Below are positions 12,655-25,285 of a stretch of DNA of 64,000 nucleotides, piece after piece. Below the pieces are notes generated by a model that had not been told where the DNA came from, ran no database searches, and saw nothing but the letters and a program-made list of their open reading frames with translations. The DNA comes from Trichobilharzia szidati (lineage: Eukaryota > Platyhelminthes > Trematoda > Strigeidida > Schistosomatidae), in the NCBI GenBank assembly GCA_944472155.2, contig OX235271.1, positions 82,535,256 to 82,599,255 on the forward strand, read 5' to 3'. Position 1 is the first letter of the stretch. The number at the start of each line of letters is the position of its first letter. Position numbers and translations under genes: made by a program.

Positions 12655-13130
12655 AGACATATATTAGTTAGATTGGATGGAGGGTTTCATCATGAGCTGA
12701 CACCAGTTAGAGAACCATCGGAAAACCTGGAACTACTGGACAGCCAGCTGTTTTGTTTTAGTTTTGGACTCTTTATCAGTACGCACCCACAGGGGCTCGA
12801 ACCCAGCATCTTCTGGTTACAAGGCGAGCTCGTAGCCCATTGAGCCACTGGGACCCGATCCAATGGCTAGCCCATGAATTCTAACTTCTGCCATGTCACG
12901 ACATAGCGCGACCATTTCGCAATGTCTTCTTCGATGAGTTACTGCCTCATCTTCAACCTGCTGTACCCTACTGGCCACGGCTTCCCACTAGAACACCCAG
13001 GTCACTGCTTGAATAGGGCCAGTCACTAGTGAGCATCGGATTAATTTTCAAGTATTGGTTTTGTAGGGATTTTGTTTAATTGGATGGAGGATTTCATCAT
13101 GTGCTAAAATCAGTTAATAAACAATTTTCC
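12655..13130 (-). repeat. tRNA-like SINE, family B
   Basis: Minus strand carries a tRNA-like segment CCCAGTGGCTCAATGGGCTA (A-box-like), followed by GCTGGGTTCGAGCCCCT (B-box), with the long body ending GATTTCATCATGAGCTGACA-type sequence at the low-coordinate side. A second partial copy in direct order lies at 13060-13130. The family recurs at 20960-21310, 27770-28200, 32370-32800 and 42735-42965. Confidence 0.68.
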
Positions 13131-13379
13131 TGAAAAAACATTGTTTTGTTGATATTACTTCCATTTATCATCTAAGATATAACTTAATAAACCAACTCTT
13201 CACACTACGGACAATTTGAATGCCACAATATGCCCATCATCTGATGATTAGATAAGCAACAAAGAACTCTGGCAGGTAACACACCAACCAATAACCTATT
13301 GATCCAACAAATATTCATATGAAAATATAAATGAATTGGATATACACAACGAGGAGGAAAAAGTCAAATAACATTGTGC

Positions 13380-13615
13380 GAAAAGCCTTCATCAACTGGG
13401 ACCCGAATAGAAAACAACAAGTTGGGCGTTCAATAGTGACCTAGATGATATCATGCAATGTGGGGAAATGAAAGCTTGTAGAGACAATTAAAAAAGACTA
13501 TGGAGAACTGGTTGAGACGGGGATTGTGCTGCTAAACATCTATGTTCCACTTGGATCATTTATGACTGTTGTTCAATTTCACAAACAATAAAGTTCATCA
13601 TTCTACACTTTTAAG
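13380..13615 (+). mobile_element. RTE-type LINE 3' end, decayed
   Basis: The + strand keeps T-W-D-P-N-R-K and Q-V-G-R-S-like remains of the RTE C-terminus with several stops, then ATCTATGTTCCACTTGGA, the decayed form of the shared RTE tail, ending near ACAATAAAG. Confidence 0.55.
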
Positions 13616-13919
13616 CCCTAATCATGAATAATACACACACATACACAGACCGCTGACTGACTGAATAGTTGACCTGTTAGAAAATTTAAATCTTTTCATA
13701 TTTTTTCTTTCTTTAAAACTCTACAAATCTGTTGTTCAACTAAAAGCATTTAATTCACAGTATATCCTGTCGTCTGAAAGTCATTCAATTTCAATCGCTT
13801 ATCCCTACTGACTAACCTAAGGCTAAGGGGATAGACAACACAGATAGTTTAATTCTCATTCTTACAAAAATAACCAATTGTGACTAAATAAGGGCATACA
13901 TCTTTCCTACAGCTATGAA

Positions 13920-13923
<4 letters not shown>

Positions 13924-13989
<66 letters not shown>
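13924..13989. repeat. (AT)n(AG)n compound microsatellite
   Basis: About 30 bp of AT repeats passes directly into about 38 bp of AG repeats. Confidence 0.95.
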
Positions 13990-13991
<2 letters not shown>

Positions 13992-16194
13992 AACTAAACA
14001 CGATGGCAAATCATAATAAGAGAAAGACCTAAGTGATAAGAACAATAATAATAATAAATAGACAAAGACACTTAGAAATGTCAATAACACACACATAGAG
14101 TATATACACTCATATTTTAAGTAAACATGAGAAATAAGCTAAATATGCGATATATATAATATAAAAGGGAATTCTAGTGGTACTGTTAACAAAAAGATAT
14201 ATTCCTCTCTCCCTCTCTTTTATGCTAAAAGAGCAAATTTTTCATATTTAACAGTTTTATATGGTTCTTTTCTTATTCAGTTTAGTTGTGTGTGCGTTTT
14301 TCTTTTATTTGAAATTATTTTATTTGGTTTTTTTGTCTTTTCAATGAAGAACCTCAAAAGTACCACTTGAGAAACATGGGGAGAGAGAGAGAGGAATAAT
14401 AATAATAAATTGACAAACATTTAAAAATTCTGTGTGTCTAATTGATATTTAGATTGAAAATGACTGAAGAGGTGATGTTGTATGTTAAATTATCTTTTAA
14501 TAGGATAAAAGAATAGAGTAGAAAACAATTCAATCAACACCCTAACCAGAAAATAAAGACTAAATATAGATATCTGTCTATAGATATCTATACAATAATA
14601 ATTAGAAACAAATATTTTGTCATTATACGAGAGAAAAAAACAACAATTAATGCATAGCTTAACTACTACTCAGTGTAGATCCCAAATGAATGAGTGAATA
14701 TGCATAACAAACCTGAAGTCAAGCACGTCACACACGCACGCACAAACACAAATTGAAGAGCAACAAACTTTTTGTTAGAGATTTAGAACCAGAACAGACA
14801 CAAGAAATAAGTTTGGCCAAAAAGGGTTCCCCATAAACGACCTGGTATGGATGAGTGTAAGTAGAATTCACTCCTTCTTTCGAAATCCTCTTATGCGGTA
14901 AAGTGTTCATAGTCACTGCCAAATAACTCCTATGCATCGCCTTGATACGGCACAGGTGTAACTGACAAAAGTGAAAGGCCGAATGTACATATAGTCCGAC
15001 TGATGAATATGTAGGTCTGCCTAAAAGAGGAAAACCCTGATCACAAGCCTATGGTATACAGATATGCTCCAAAATCTGGAAGGATCGAATGGAGTATAGG
15101 CCCATCTTTCGGCTACAGGAAACCATAGGAACGAAGCTCCTAACGCTGCTCCACTGCCTGCCTTATCAATCAGAAATCAGGATAAAGGATCAACAGGGGG
15201 GGGTGGCAGCCCCTTAAGACAAACACCTGTTTTTTTCAGTTCCGGCATCCAGACAGCATGCCAACACTAGTACAAACTATAAGAATCAATGTGGCGCAGT
15301 ATCTCTTTGTGTTCACATAATGTATCAAGTTTCGTGATGATAATAACAATGAGTAACAATAAATAAATGATCAAAACACAGAGAGATATTTTCAAGTTTT
15401 CTGTACAAGAAAACAAAAGACAGGGGGTGGGATATATAGAAATTTAGCCAATTTTCTCAGACATCATTTGAATGCATCGTTTTTCTTTAAAATAGACACA
15501 TAAATATTGTTGAAATGATAACTTGAAAGTGTACTTACTACTTTTTTTTGTCCCCTGAAAATTTCGTCGCCCTTCACATGTTCACTATTTTAACAATTTA
15601 GTGTTTATATTAATTATTTAGGAAATATTATATTACTTCATATGACAACAACATTTATAATAATAATAATAATAATAACTCAAGTCAGTATGTATATATA
15701 TGTATATGTGCCAAAACTTCTACAAAAATAATCTAACAAGTCACGAAAATCAAAAACCATAAATTACGAGTAATGTTCATCATAGTGAGACTACTACTAC
15801 TAATACTAGCTGCTAGCTACGGAAAAACTGTTTTGCTTTATCGCAATACTTTTTAACTTATATGTTGAAAAAAAACGAGATATGATAAGAGAGAATATTT
15901 CCTATGCTTTAATGCAAACATATTTTGTTCCACAGATAGAAATCAAATACACACATACACACACTATACACAGTTATTATCAACTTTCAAGATTAAATAC
16001 TCACTACTAAGTAAAGTGCCCTCTATTCCAATGTGAATACATTACTCCATATCGATAACGATACGTATTCCTGACTGATTGACTAATTACTATTCTTCAA
16101 TAGAGCAAATTTGCACAGAATTACAACAGTTCAATTTACCACAGAAAGGTAGAGAAAAGAGAGAAAAAGACATTTAAAAGAACTACAACAAGAA

Positions 16195-16400
16195 ATGTGC
16201 GGAAGAAAGAAGTGTGATTTGGGAGAAATATAAGGACTTCAGTGAATCTGGGATATTACACAGAGTGAATGTATTTCAGTTGGTCGTATCACCACTACCA
16301 ATAGACTTCAGTCACTGGATCTTAGAATCCTGAGGACACTAACCAAGCAGTCTAAACCTCCATATGTGACTAGCTTAAAATCAACTGTCAAATACTTCAT
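16195..16400 (-). mobile_element. LINE 3'-end remnant, strongly decayed
   Basis: Minus strand aligns by eye with the end of the LSHVGRCRLPGW family. The GAATGTATTTCAGTTGG stretch corresponds to GAATGTATCTGCGCCAGCC at 31921-31939, and CTTAGAATCCTGAGG to CTTAGAGTTCCGAGG at 4724-4738. No open frame remains. Confidence 0.42.
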
Positions 16401-17268
16401 TAAACGGATCACAGATTCTGGTTTAATGATCACCCTTAACGTGTTCCACACAAAATGAGATAAAAATGTTTGTTATAAAAAGGATGAAGGACCAGAAGTC
16501 ACACACACACTCATGAATGTGGAAAACTGTAATACTTTGCATTGTTATGTGAGAAAGTGGATAGACTATACAGCTAAATTAACAGTATCACTGATCTTAA
16601 TAATGAGTCATACGTATTTTCAGCGTCTAGTGTGAGCGAGCTGTACAGCTTTTTAGATTTCAACTTCGTATTCTTATTATATACACACACACATAAAATG
16701 AATGCTATACCATAAACTGATTACATATCTCGGCTTCAATGTATTCCATTAATTTCCTTACAAATAAAATAACATGACTAAACTACTAGAGCTTGTGCAG
16801 CTATGATAATATTCCAGCCATTACAATACATATTGATAAAAACAGACAGTACTTCTTCAAATGTTGTGACGTCAAAAGCAATTTAAAACTCCTAACCAGT
16901 ATTATCCTAAGTTCACACAGTAATATACGTGTAAAACAGACGTTCATTATCACTTCACACTACCTCATTCTACATATAAAATCTAAATGACACTTATAAC
17001 ATGTAAACACAACAAAAGAATATACGTCTATTAATTAGCAGTCAGACTGCATTGTGTATCACGACATATTTTAAAAAAGACAAATTTATTATCACTGAAG
17101 TATTATAACTGTATTTGCAATTCCATGGAATGCTGGACAGGTACCCTCGATCAAACATATACTAAGGCAGTATGGTATTATACAGAAAATGCCTAAACGT
17201 TATAATTAGATGACTTTCAAAAGTCATATTTGATAAACTATTACCTCTTAAAATTAGAATTTAATTAG

Positions 17269-17341
17269 TGGATGGTGACTAGAAGTGGAATTCAGAATGC
17301 GCATTTCGTCCTATTTGGGACTCGTCACTGGATGTACCTGC
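17269..17341 (-). ncRNA. SM-alpha-type hammerhead ribozyme sequence (degenerate)
   Basis: The minus strand reads GTACATCCAG, TGACGAG, a stem II TCCCAAATAGGA, CGAAA, TGCGCATT, then CTGAATTCCA: the order and nearly the sequence of the schistosome SM-alpha SINE hammerhead (stem I, CUGANGA core, stem II, GAAA core, short stem III, cleavage triplet, stem I). Compared with the consensus, the C of CUGANGA is missing and the cleavage triplet reads AUU rather than GUC. The known SINE pairs a tRNA-like head with this ribozyme; no head is seen here, so the copy is truncated. Self-cleavage is unlikely with the core C lost. Confidence 0.82.
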
Positions 17342-18129
17342 ATGATTAATATTACCTCTTAAGCATAAAAGTCTTCTGGAATAATACAAGAAAGAAATCA
17401 CTTCTATCCGATTTAATAGATTTGAAATTATTTTACAAATGATATAAAAATCAGATATCATAACAAATAAGTGAAAATGTAATAACTAATTCGACAGCGT
17501 ATTTATTATGAAAACTGAACTACAACTTTTAAGTTCATCTGTTTGTCGTGAAGGTACCTTATGCATTCCTCAGATAACACAATATAATTCTAGCCTCTCA
17601 TAGAAGTGTAAACAAAAATCCAGCAAGGGGCTTAATCCCAAGTCATTTACTCGTGCAGTTTATCAAAACAAAAAGAATTAAAGTGTACGACTCATTGCAA
17701 CGAAAACTATTTCACGACTCACTGACATGTGAGTACACACACACTAACAATCCTAGAATATTCTAAATCAGTAAATGTATCACAAAACACCTAAATCTTT
17801 AAATGTTAGTGATGTTAGTTGAAATATATTTTCAGAGAACAAACAAGAATGACTACACATATATATCAAACTGCTACTCAACATTTGTTCCTAAAGGTGT
17901 ACTATTATTTGAAAGTCACAAAAGCATTTCTAGGAAGAAAATAAACATTTCAGCCTGGAGAAAAACTGAATGGACAGAAGTGTTGCTCTTTATCATTAAT
18001 GACAATATCATTATATAATCCTATCCTCAATCAACACGATTATCATAGAAAGGAAAACGGAGGCATAGACGAAAGAAAGTACAACTTAGCACATGAATAT
18101 TTTTATTACTCATTTACGTTCCTAGTGGA

Positions 18130-18345
18130 ACGTAAGGCTTCAAGCTACGGGCTTGAAGTTTCGATAGCAGTGGTGTCTATTTTTACGGGATGGGGTTGCT
18201 AGCCTCATGCTCAACCTTCCTCCCTTACCGGTCTTATTACTACCTTGGCGAGGTAAAGGAGTGCGTCGGCCGGGAAACGAACCCCGAACCACATGCGTGG
18301 TCGGCAAGCATTCTACCGCTGTGCCACCGACACACATGAATATAA
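18130..18345 (-). repeat. tRNA-headed SINE, body type 1b, near complete
   Basis: Minus strand: head GTGTGTCGGTGGCACAGCGG, then CGGGGTTCGTTTCCCGGCC (B-box in a good T-arm-like stem), then a body CGCACTCCTTTACCTCGCCA, GGTTGAGCATGAGGCTAGCA, and tail GTTCCACTAGGAACGTAAAT ending AATAAAAA. Same organisation as 54825-55054. It lies in the large intron of the minus-strand gene, same orientation. Confidence 0.82.
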
Positions 18346-19477
18346 TGCTATCTAAATGATTTAACGATAAACTAGACTTCAAGCTTCACTTCTCTAAAGA
18401 AAGCCATCTAAACACTTCGAAATAACTCCGTATCTAAGAGTTCACTGACTCAAGGTTAACTTATAATGCTATCTTAATAAATGAGAAATACAGTAACTAC
18501 TCATAAGATTCAAATGACAGATATCTCGTAACTGTTAGACAAAAAATGGTCCTTTTGAACTGGTCTCTTTGCTATAACAGATTAAAAACAGTAACTAACG
18601 ACGGTCTGATATCTGCAGTGACCAAAGATAAGTTCCTATCCTACTGTGTTTATCACAAGGAATAAATTTAACAAGGATGCAGGAAATCCATTTGCTGTTA
18701 ATGAAACACAGTAGTCTGTACTACATCAAAGTATCTATATATCCGTCAGATAATTGGGGCATAGTTTTATCCTTGAGCTTGGATTGATGAAGAGGACTGT
18801 TCCTATACCTTTCGCATATCAAATTCTTGTGGCGGATGGGGGGGAGGAATAAAGTCAAATCAACAACGCTGATCAACACTTTCATGACGATAGGTAATGG
18901 ACAGAAAGAGAATACAAAAGAAAGATGTAGACTACAGACCTCGAACATCAATTAGTAGCTCTTTGTTTGGACATCGAAATTACGTTAACCACCTGTCAAG
19001 TATGCCACGGGAACTCCATTAATTTCAAGCGTATTAAAAAGAAAGGATATAAAAATAATGGAAGGAGAGAAATGATACGTAAACAAGATTTCTAACGAAA
19101 GCCTGTGGGAAACGCCAGTTCACTCTAGTGCACAAAAGATGGTATCAAAAATGTGAAAATCATTGAAATGACAAAATAATTACTATACTTATCCAGTATT
19201 ATTATTATTATAGAGATGCAATTTAGTAGCCCAGCCAATCTGCTATTAATTGCTGCACTATGGGGAACCACTTAGATTCAACCTAGTTCAGCCTAAACAA
19301 TTCATTTTACAACAGTAGCTTTTACACTTGATTTGTAACTGGCAACTTTATTCGCACACTTGGAATATGGCATTACTGTTCATAATACGCTGAACCACAT
19401 AATCTAATTCGCTAGAATTACGTCCGGTTACTAAACGAGCTTAACACTTCTTAGAGTAAGTACTGCAATACTGTACA

Positions 19478-19662
19478 TTTTTTTAATTACAGCTTGATGC
19501 CACACCATATTTTCAGTACAAGTATAGAATTTTCAGCATGGATACCAGTAGTCCAAATTTAGCAAGCCGACTATAGATATCGGGTATGCGTCGGCAGGGG
19601 ATCGAACCCCGGATCATGTGCATGGTCGGCGAGAGTCCTAACCACTGTGCCACCGACGCACA
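19478..19662 (-). repeat. tRNA-headed SINE, body type 1a
   Basis: Minus strand: GTGCGTCGGTGGCACAGTGG head, CCGGGGTTCGATCCCC B-box, then the 1a body, with TTTTCAGCATGGATACC on the + strand, and a T/A-rich end near 19480. It lies about 100 bp from the donor of exon 5. Confidence 0.8.
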
Positions 19663-19764
19663 TTAAGAATAGGCGTTAAAAAACAATCCAAAAGAATGGT
19701 AACAGTCTAAAAGTTAAATAAATCAAAAATCCAGCTAAGACGCTCTCACAACAGATCGACTTAC

Positions 19765-20171
19765 AAAAGCAGACATTGTAGGTGAATACCATATCTGAAG
19801 AGAATCATCACGAGGACAGTTATCTTTATCTTCACCAACATCATTATTATTATTTTCATCATCATCATCATTATCAGAAAATGAAAATAACTTCTCTGAT
19901 GGATAATCAATAGAAAATGAACAATCAGTATACGAGACTCCTGGGGGAACATCAATTAAATCCAATAAATCCATACCATGTTTGGTATATGCAGTAGTAC
20001 TAGTAGTAGTATTAGTAGCTGCTGGTGATATACAATGATTAGGTGATGTATTTGTTGAATGATAAGAAAATGATATTTGTTGATTAGGTAAAGAAGTTGA
20101 TGAATTATTTATTCCATTATAACAGAAACAAGAGAAATATGGTGAAGTGAATAGCTGACTTTCACAAGAAT
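19765..20171 (-). CDS. Exon 5, Ser/Asn/Thr-rich with acidic run
   Basis: The acceptor follows a long pyrimidine tract (TTTTTCTCTTCAG, AG at 20173-20172); the donor is TTTT|GTAAGTCG. The 407 nt are entered in phase 1 and left in phase 0. The peptide starts D-S-C-E-S-Q-L-F, then runs through Asn/Ser/Thr-rich sequence with many Tyr and Phe, a hydrophobic-acidic patch (M-D-L-L-D-L-I-D-V-P-P-G) and an Asp/Asn run of about 20 residues. Hydrophobic-acidic patches in low-complexity context resemble transcriptional activation regions, which is inference only. The open frame extends a little past the acceptor to an ATG at 20202, but a stop lies beyond and the acceptor is far stronger. Confidence 0.77.
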
Positions 20172-20959
20172 CTGAAGAGAAAAATTGTTGTTCTCCATGC
20201 ATTTTTTTCAAAAAAGAAAAATTGAGACAAAGTCACATACGAGTAAAACACGGGAGTATCACAATTAAAGGTGATTCAGTGAAAATGATGAGGATGATGA
20301 AACTTTATAGAGACGAACTTGAACATCTCACAAATGCACACACATACACACACACACAAGCAGGGTAGAGAACATTAAAATTTAAGATAAAACAAGGAAA
20401 GCTACTTCGATAGGATAATCAAACATTTTTTTCAAATAACATGAATACGTAAGTGTGTAGGTATGTAGAAAGGCTTCAACATACTGAAAAGATTGTGAAA
20501 GGGAGGATGTTAGCTAATTATTTACTATTAGCTATTTCACTTGTGTGGCACAACCCACAGTCGATTAGACAATCCCATCTTAGCTAGTACAGCAGCATAT
20601 CAGTCAGTACAACAATCATTTTCCATAGAAGTGAACAAACACAAACACAAAATAAAGAAATAATTATTTGCAGCAAGTAAAACAAACAACATATAAAGCC
20701 TATTTGAAACTAAGGAATATAGTAGGAATTATATGATTGGCGAATATTTAACACACGAATCAGAAGAGATCTTAGTGCGTAGTAACTAAATGTACAGGCA
20801 ATAGGAGTTACTGAAACTGAACTGATGAATGAAGTGATCAAAACTCGAAAATAATTTCTACAGTAATTACCTATGCATGTGTTAAAATAAAACTGTTTAG
20901 TAAATCATTCTAATGAAAATAAATGTAACATCAGTGAAGGGAATTTTTTATTTACGAGA

Positions 20960-21310
20960 GACACATACAACATCGGTTAAGGAACCACTTGAAAACCTGG
21001 GAGTACTGGATAGCTGTTTCGTCCTAGTTTGAGTTTTAACAGTACGCACCCACCGAGTGCTCATGATGAAATCCTGTAACAAATCAATCAAATCCCTACA
21101 AACCAACACTTGAATATCAATAAGATGCTCACTGGAGACTGACCCTATTCAGTTAGGTAGTTTGCTGGGGTTCTAGTGGGGATCCGTGACCCGTATTGTA
21201 CAGCAGGTCAGGTGTGAGGACAAACATTCGCCATGGATGACATTGGCTAATAGGCGCGCTTTGTCATGAATGGGCAGAATTTGGAATTCAAGTAAAGTCT
21301 GTACCTGAAC
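20960..21310 (-). repeat. tRNA-like SINE, family B (partial)
   Basis: Contains the family marks CTTGAAAACCTGGGAGTACT, GGATAGCTGTTTCGTCCTAG, ACAGTACGCACCCACCGAG and, beyond, CAAATCCCTACAAACCAACA. The tRNA-like middle is mostly deleted between ACCGAG and TGCTCATGATGAAATCC. Confidence 0.6.
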
Positions 21311-21479
21311 ACCTTGAATTTCACTCCAACTCAATCAATAGATATACCTACATGATTGAAATCGAATATTCATCTTTGTAGACAGAAATCAACTCTTAGC
21401 CTAGCAAGTTGAAGAATCTTCTGACAATAACTCACATGGACATACGTAGGATACTAGCCAGCCAAATGCTATTTCATAC

Positions 21480-21670
21480 AGTTAGAAATGAGCCACACAC
21501 CTATTGTGTGAGGGATAGCTGCTCAAACCTCGGGGATTGGAGCAGTGTAAACTCACCCACTGACTGGAAGTCAAGCACCTAGAGACCATTGAGTCACAGC
21601 TCCATAATACATTGTCAGGGTGGGGTGTGCATGCATATACTGTACAACCCTCTTTGAACCTTGCACACAA
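21480..21670 (-). repeat. tRNA-like SINE, family C
   Basis: Begins CACACCTATTGTGTGAGGGA on the + strand, like 23565-23720. The minus strand ends in a decayed tRNA-like head (GTGACTCAATGGTCTC) and lacks a clean B-box. Partial copy. Confidence 0.5.
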
Positions 21671-22689
21671 TCATCAATTCGCACGCTATCCCAATGACCC
21701 TAGCAGATCTAGCAACAAAAAGTCACGAGAACACCTTTCAGAGTAGATGACAGGCTAGTCATCTCGCAGTGAGATCGAAATTAACTGAGATTTCGCCATA
21801 GTTTTCCATCAATAAGATGAAATCAAACGCATTCTTTTGCGCTTTAATGTGTTTTTGTCAATTTTTAAACAAAAAACCCTTCTTATTTACGTTTTTGTTC
21901 ACAGTCACAATCGTTATGTTACAGTTTGACAAAAGAGGAGAAAAAACAGAAACCAAAACTCTTAACCACTGCAAAATTGTATTGGCATTCATTTGAGACT
22001 TCATAATACCTTGGTAACGACTGATATCGTATCAAATGTGGTAAATTCTCATATATATATACGTATCTATTGTTCTTAGTTCATCATAAATAGCCTTTAA
22101 GTCTAACTAAAAAGGGCACAAATTCAGGTTGATATAACGCCATACTTGAGTAAAATTCTTATTAAAAACAGTTACAGCTTAAAATTGGTTCAGAAAATTT
22201 ACAAAAATTATCTCAATCTTGTTTTACGTTTATCAATTTAAATCCGATAGTAATAAACACACTGGCTTTTGAGAAAAAATATATACAATATTATTTTAAA
22301 AAATGAAAATATGTATATATCATATATTTGGGCTTAAGTTCGTTTGTTAAAATCACTTGAAACACAGACATTCATTCACGTGAACAATACCATAGACATC
22401 CCCCCACATAAAAAGAAATAAATGGCCGTTGAAATAGAAATAATTACTGCCTATTGAACTGAATACATTAAAACAATACATTTTAAATTTACTTAGTAAT
22501 TTGTTGGCATAATGAGTCACTTATACTTAGCATGTCTGTCTGTTTAACCCTAAGTAATTTAACCTCTTCTCTTTCGTTTAAACTCTCGAACTTTTTATCA
22601 TATTTATGTATAAATAAACTCTAGTTGTTTGATTACTTCAATATTGAATATCTTGCATTTACGCCTTCTGTTTTTTGTTAAGTTGTATA

Positions 22690-23230
22690 CTGTATTGAGT
22701 AATATTGAAGTTGGACGTTAAGTGAAAGAATAAGGAAGGGAAGTCAATCGATAAGGTTGTGAAGCTACATCGATTGAGATGACTAGGACATATTGCCCAT
22801 GTCGAATTAAATACTTCCTCAGCAGAACGTTAGCTGGCATTGAATAAAACTGGAAAAGAGTTAGCTGTGATCAAATCAAAATATGGTATCAATCCTTGAT
22901 GACTTTGATAGTTGGTTTGAGCCGCGTAGGGAAGTGCAGACTTCCTGCTTGTGGTACGCGCGATGCTAAGAACAAAAGGCTGGAGACTGTTGCTGATATA
23001 GCCCAAAACAGTTTTCAAGGACGGAAATGCACTGACTATTTGTTATACCCAGAATTCGTTAAATCCTCATTTAGTCTATGTCATTGTCCTCTCTCCCACA
23101 TATATTTGTGATCATTATGGTCCTCTTGGATCTTTTTATCTCTTTCTTTTGTCTGACTGCTGCACTTCTGTGCAAAGTTTTATGCTGAAAGACAGTTAGT
23201 ACTATTCTGTTACTTCTTTTCTGGCTGAAA
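22690..23230 (+). mobile_element. LINE 3' end (LSHVGRCRLPGW family)
   Basis: Plus strand, broken frames: L-H-R-L-R-like start at 22768 (ACATCGATTGAGATGACTAGG), then V-G-L-S-R-V-G-K-C-R-L-P-A-C-G at 22911, R-L-E-T-V-A-D-I-A-Q-N at 22980, and the 3' untranslated part with CTGCTGCACTTCTGTGCAAAG. It is parallel to 35187-35840, which shows the same segments in better condition. Encodes the region after reverse transcriptase. 5'-truncated, as usual for LINE copies. Confidence 0.72.
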
Positions 23231-23282
23231 CAAATCTGAAGTACGTTACACACTCGCATGCGTCCTACAGGAGGTCAACCAC

Positions 23283-23345
23283 GAGCTCGAATAGCTCAGT
23301 GGTAATGTCTCTGACTGCAACACTAAGTGACGAAGGTTTGAATTT
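23283..23345 (+). repeat. tRNA-like sequence, SINE-derived
   Basis: AATAGCTCAGTGGTAATGTC matches an A-box and GAAGGTTTGAATTTC a degenerate B-box, 30 nt apart. The acceptor ends do not pair and no anticodon arm folds, so it is a SINE head rather than a tRNA gene. Confidence 0.5.
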
Positions 23346-23564
23346 CAGAAGGGACATGAGTTGCCTAAATGTGATTGCAGATACAGCTTGCTACCTGATG
23401 AGTGCCGACTGGCATGAGGCTTTCTGCAGATCGCCTTCAACCATGGAATATCAAAAATTCAAGGTGTACTGTGATGGTGAGCCACCTAGCATGGTGGTCA
23501 TGATGGAATTCAGTCTGCACTAAACAAACGGCTAGGCACACTTGCAGTTTTATTCAGTTGACAG

Positions 23565-23720
23565 TTAGTCATATACACCTATTGTGTGAGGGTTAGTGAT
23601 ACTGATACCTGATTGCTCAAACCTCACAGTGGATAGGACGGCGTTCGAACCCATGACCCATTCTACTGCTTGGAAGAGTCAATTGCCTAGACCAATGAGC
23701 CACAGTTCCACCTCTTTGAA
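23565..23720 (-). repeat. tRNA-like SINE, family C
   Basis: Minus strand: TGTGGCTCATTGGTCTAGGC (A-box-like) and GGGTTCGAACGCC (B-box), then the end ATCACTAACCCTCACACAAT. Matches 21480-21670 and resembles 25080-25170 in the head. Confidence 0.65.
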
Positions 23721-24162
23721 TAATGCCAGCACTAAAAACTACACTGATAACGAAAATGATGATAATTCAGTAAACTATTATAATCATTCTCTGCGAAATA
23801 TACAATATGCATTAAAAACTGAAGTGTTCATTCCCATTATAATATCAGTAGTAGTAGTAGTAGTACTAGTAGTAGTTTAGGTAAAATCACTTGGATAAAT
23901 ATAATTAAAATCCCCTTCTGTCTAGCCTACAACAACATTAGATTTAAAAATTAAACTTTTATAAAAAGCAATACTTTAAATGACAGAAAAGTAACAATAG
24001 CTTTATCTTTTCAAACCAATATTCATACAAGAACAACAACAGCAACACAATAGATGAAATGTCAGAAGGAGAAAAAGGTGCAGCACAGAATCTCTCTGTA
24101 TGTGTATTTATATGAATTAAAAGGAATAAAAGTAAGTTTTAATATTATCACTATTATCACTG

Positions 24163-24196
24163 CTGTTACTACTGCTACTACTACTACTACTACTAC
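24163..24196. repeat. (CTA)n microsatellite
   Basis: Trinucleotide ACT/CTA repeats, about 34 bp. Confidence 0.9.
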
Positions 24197-25079
24197 CAAT
24201 GCTAATACTACTTACTATTTTACGAATACGGAGTCATATATAACTTGGAAATCTCATCAAATAACCAGGAAAAAAAGGAATTTGATATCTTAAAATTATA
24301 AAAGAGAATTAAGTGATGAATAAAACGAAAACTTGTGAAGAAATGTTTAATAGTAATAATACATGAGACACACACACAAGCGTGTGTATATATTATATCA
24401 GGCAGAGGGTAAAATAAAAGAAACACAACAACAGAAAATAGAAGTACAACAAAACAGCTGTTAATTAGATCAAAACTAATCGGATATATAACATAGGACA
24501 AATAAAATCACTTCGATTACAATTAATACACACACACACACAAACTGAGAAATAAGCAAGTGTTCTTGCACTAACAACTCCTACGTATATGTACACACAC
24601 ACAATAAAGACGATAGTGTCCTTAATGACAATGTAAATTCCTTAATATATATGGATAAAAAATTGTTAGTTTTGATAAAGTGGATTTTCTAAATTTCAAT
24701 ACAACCAATCTGCGTCTCCACCCCACCCCCCGTTGTTACCAATGTCAAACATAAGCAACATACCCATAAACTGATAAGGAATCAGAGTAAGCTTTCAAAA
24801 AATGAAAGTAGATCCCACTTTTTTATCCTTCATAAGAACTTCATTAGATATATTCATGATGACTTAAAATTCCTCTGAAAATTATTCATCACATTCTGTA
24901 ATAGTTGGACATGAGAACCTGAGAACCAAGCACCACATGGATTATTTAAAGCAGTCAGCTGAAATAGACTGCAGAGACTAGTAGTTTGAATTCAGTTAAC
25001 CGGAATAGATTTTCCATGTATCAGGCTAAGAGCCAAACTTGCCTTGTAAGGGCCGATGATACTATCCAAGTGTCCAAGG

Positions 25080-25170
25080 ATGAAGTAGGTGGAGTTGGAC
25101 TCGAACCTGTGATCCACTGGGTATAAAACCGAGTGCTTAAACCAACAATGAGCCACACTGCCAAAAAGCA
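25080..25170 (-). repeat. tRNA-like SINE head, family C-like
   Basis: Minus strand: AGTGTGGCTCATTGTTGGTT, then GATCACAGGTTCGAGTCCAAC. Good A- and B-box spacing. A poorer relative lies at 39262-39345. Confidence 0.6.
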
Positions 25171-25189
25171 TCATCTATTAGGCCATTTA

Positions 25190-25285
25190 GGTCATGTAAA
25201 GAACAGAGTGAAATAGTAATGTGCTTCCGAATCCCTATACTCCACCAGGAACCCATAAGACAAACAATAATAACAATAAATTGAT
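25190..25285 (+). mobile_element. RTE-type LINE tail
   Basis: Plus strand ends CCCTATACTCCACCAGGAAC, then CCATAAGACAAACAATAATAA: the decayed form of the tail seen at 9400-9481. No coding sequence remains. Confidence 0.5.

Larger units (their letters stand above)
8495..19764. other. Large intron between exons 5 and 6
   Basis: About 11 kb. It contains SINE fragments (8995-9045, 12655-13130, 18130-18345, 19478-19662), RTE 3' ends (9280-9481, 13380-13615), a LINE 3' piece (16195-16400), a hammerhead SINE (17269-17341) and several microsatellites. Phase at the flanking exons is 0 on both sides, so no further exon is required. Confidence 0.6.

Noticed and set aside
12770..12850. Possible tRNA gene on the minus strand
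   Set aside because: Same reasoning: it recurs five times with a long common body (family B).
20858..20893. 22-nt candidate for the missing phase 0 to 1 exon (donor ATAG|GTAATT on the minus strand)
   Set aside because: The phase fits, but the acceptor has no pyrimidine tract; too weak to list.
21545..21556. Strong donor GTGAGT on the minus strand as part of the missing exon
   Set aside because: It lies in a family C SINE, and the nearest acceptor gives only 7 nt.
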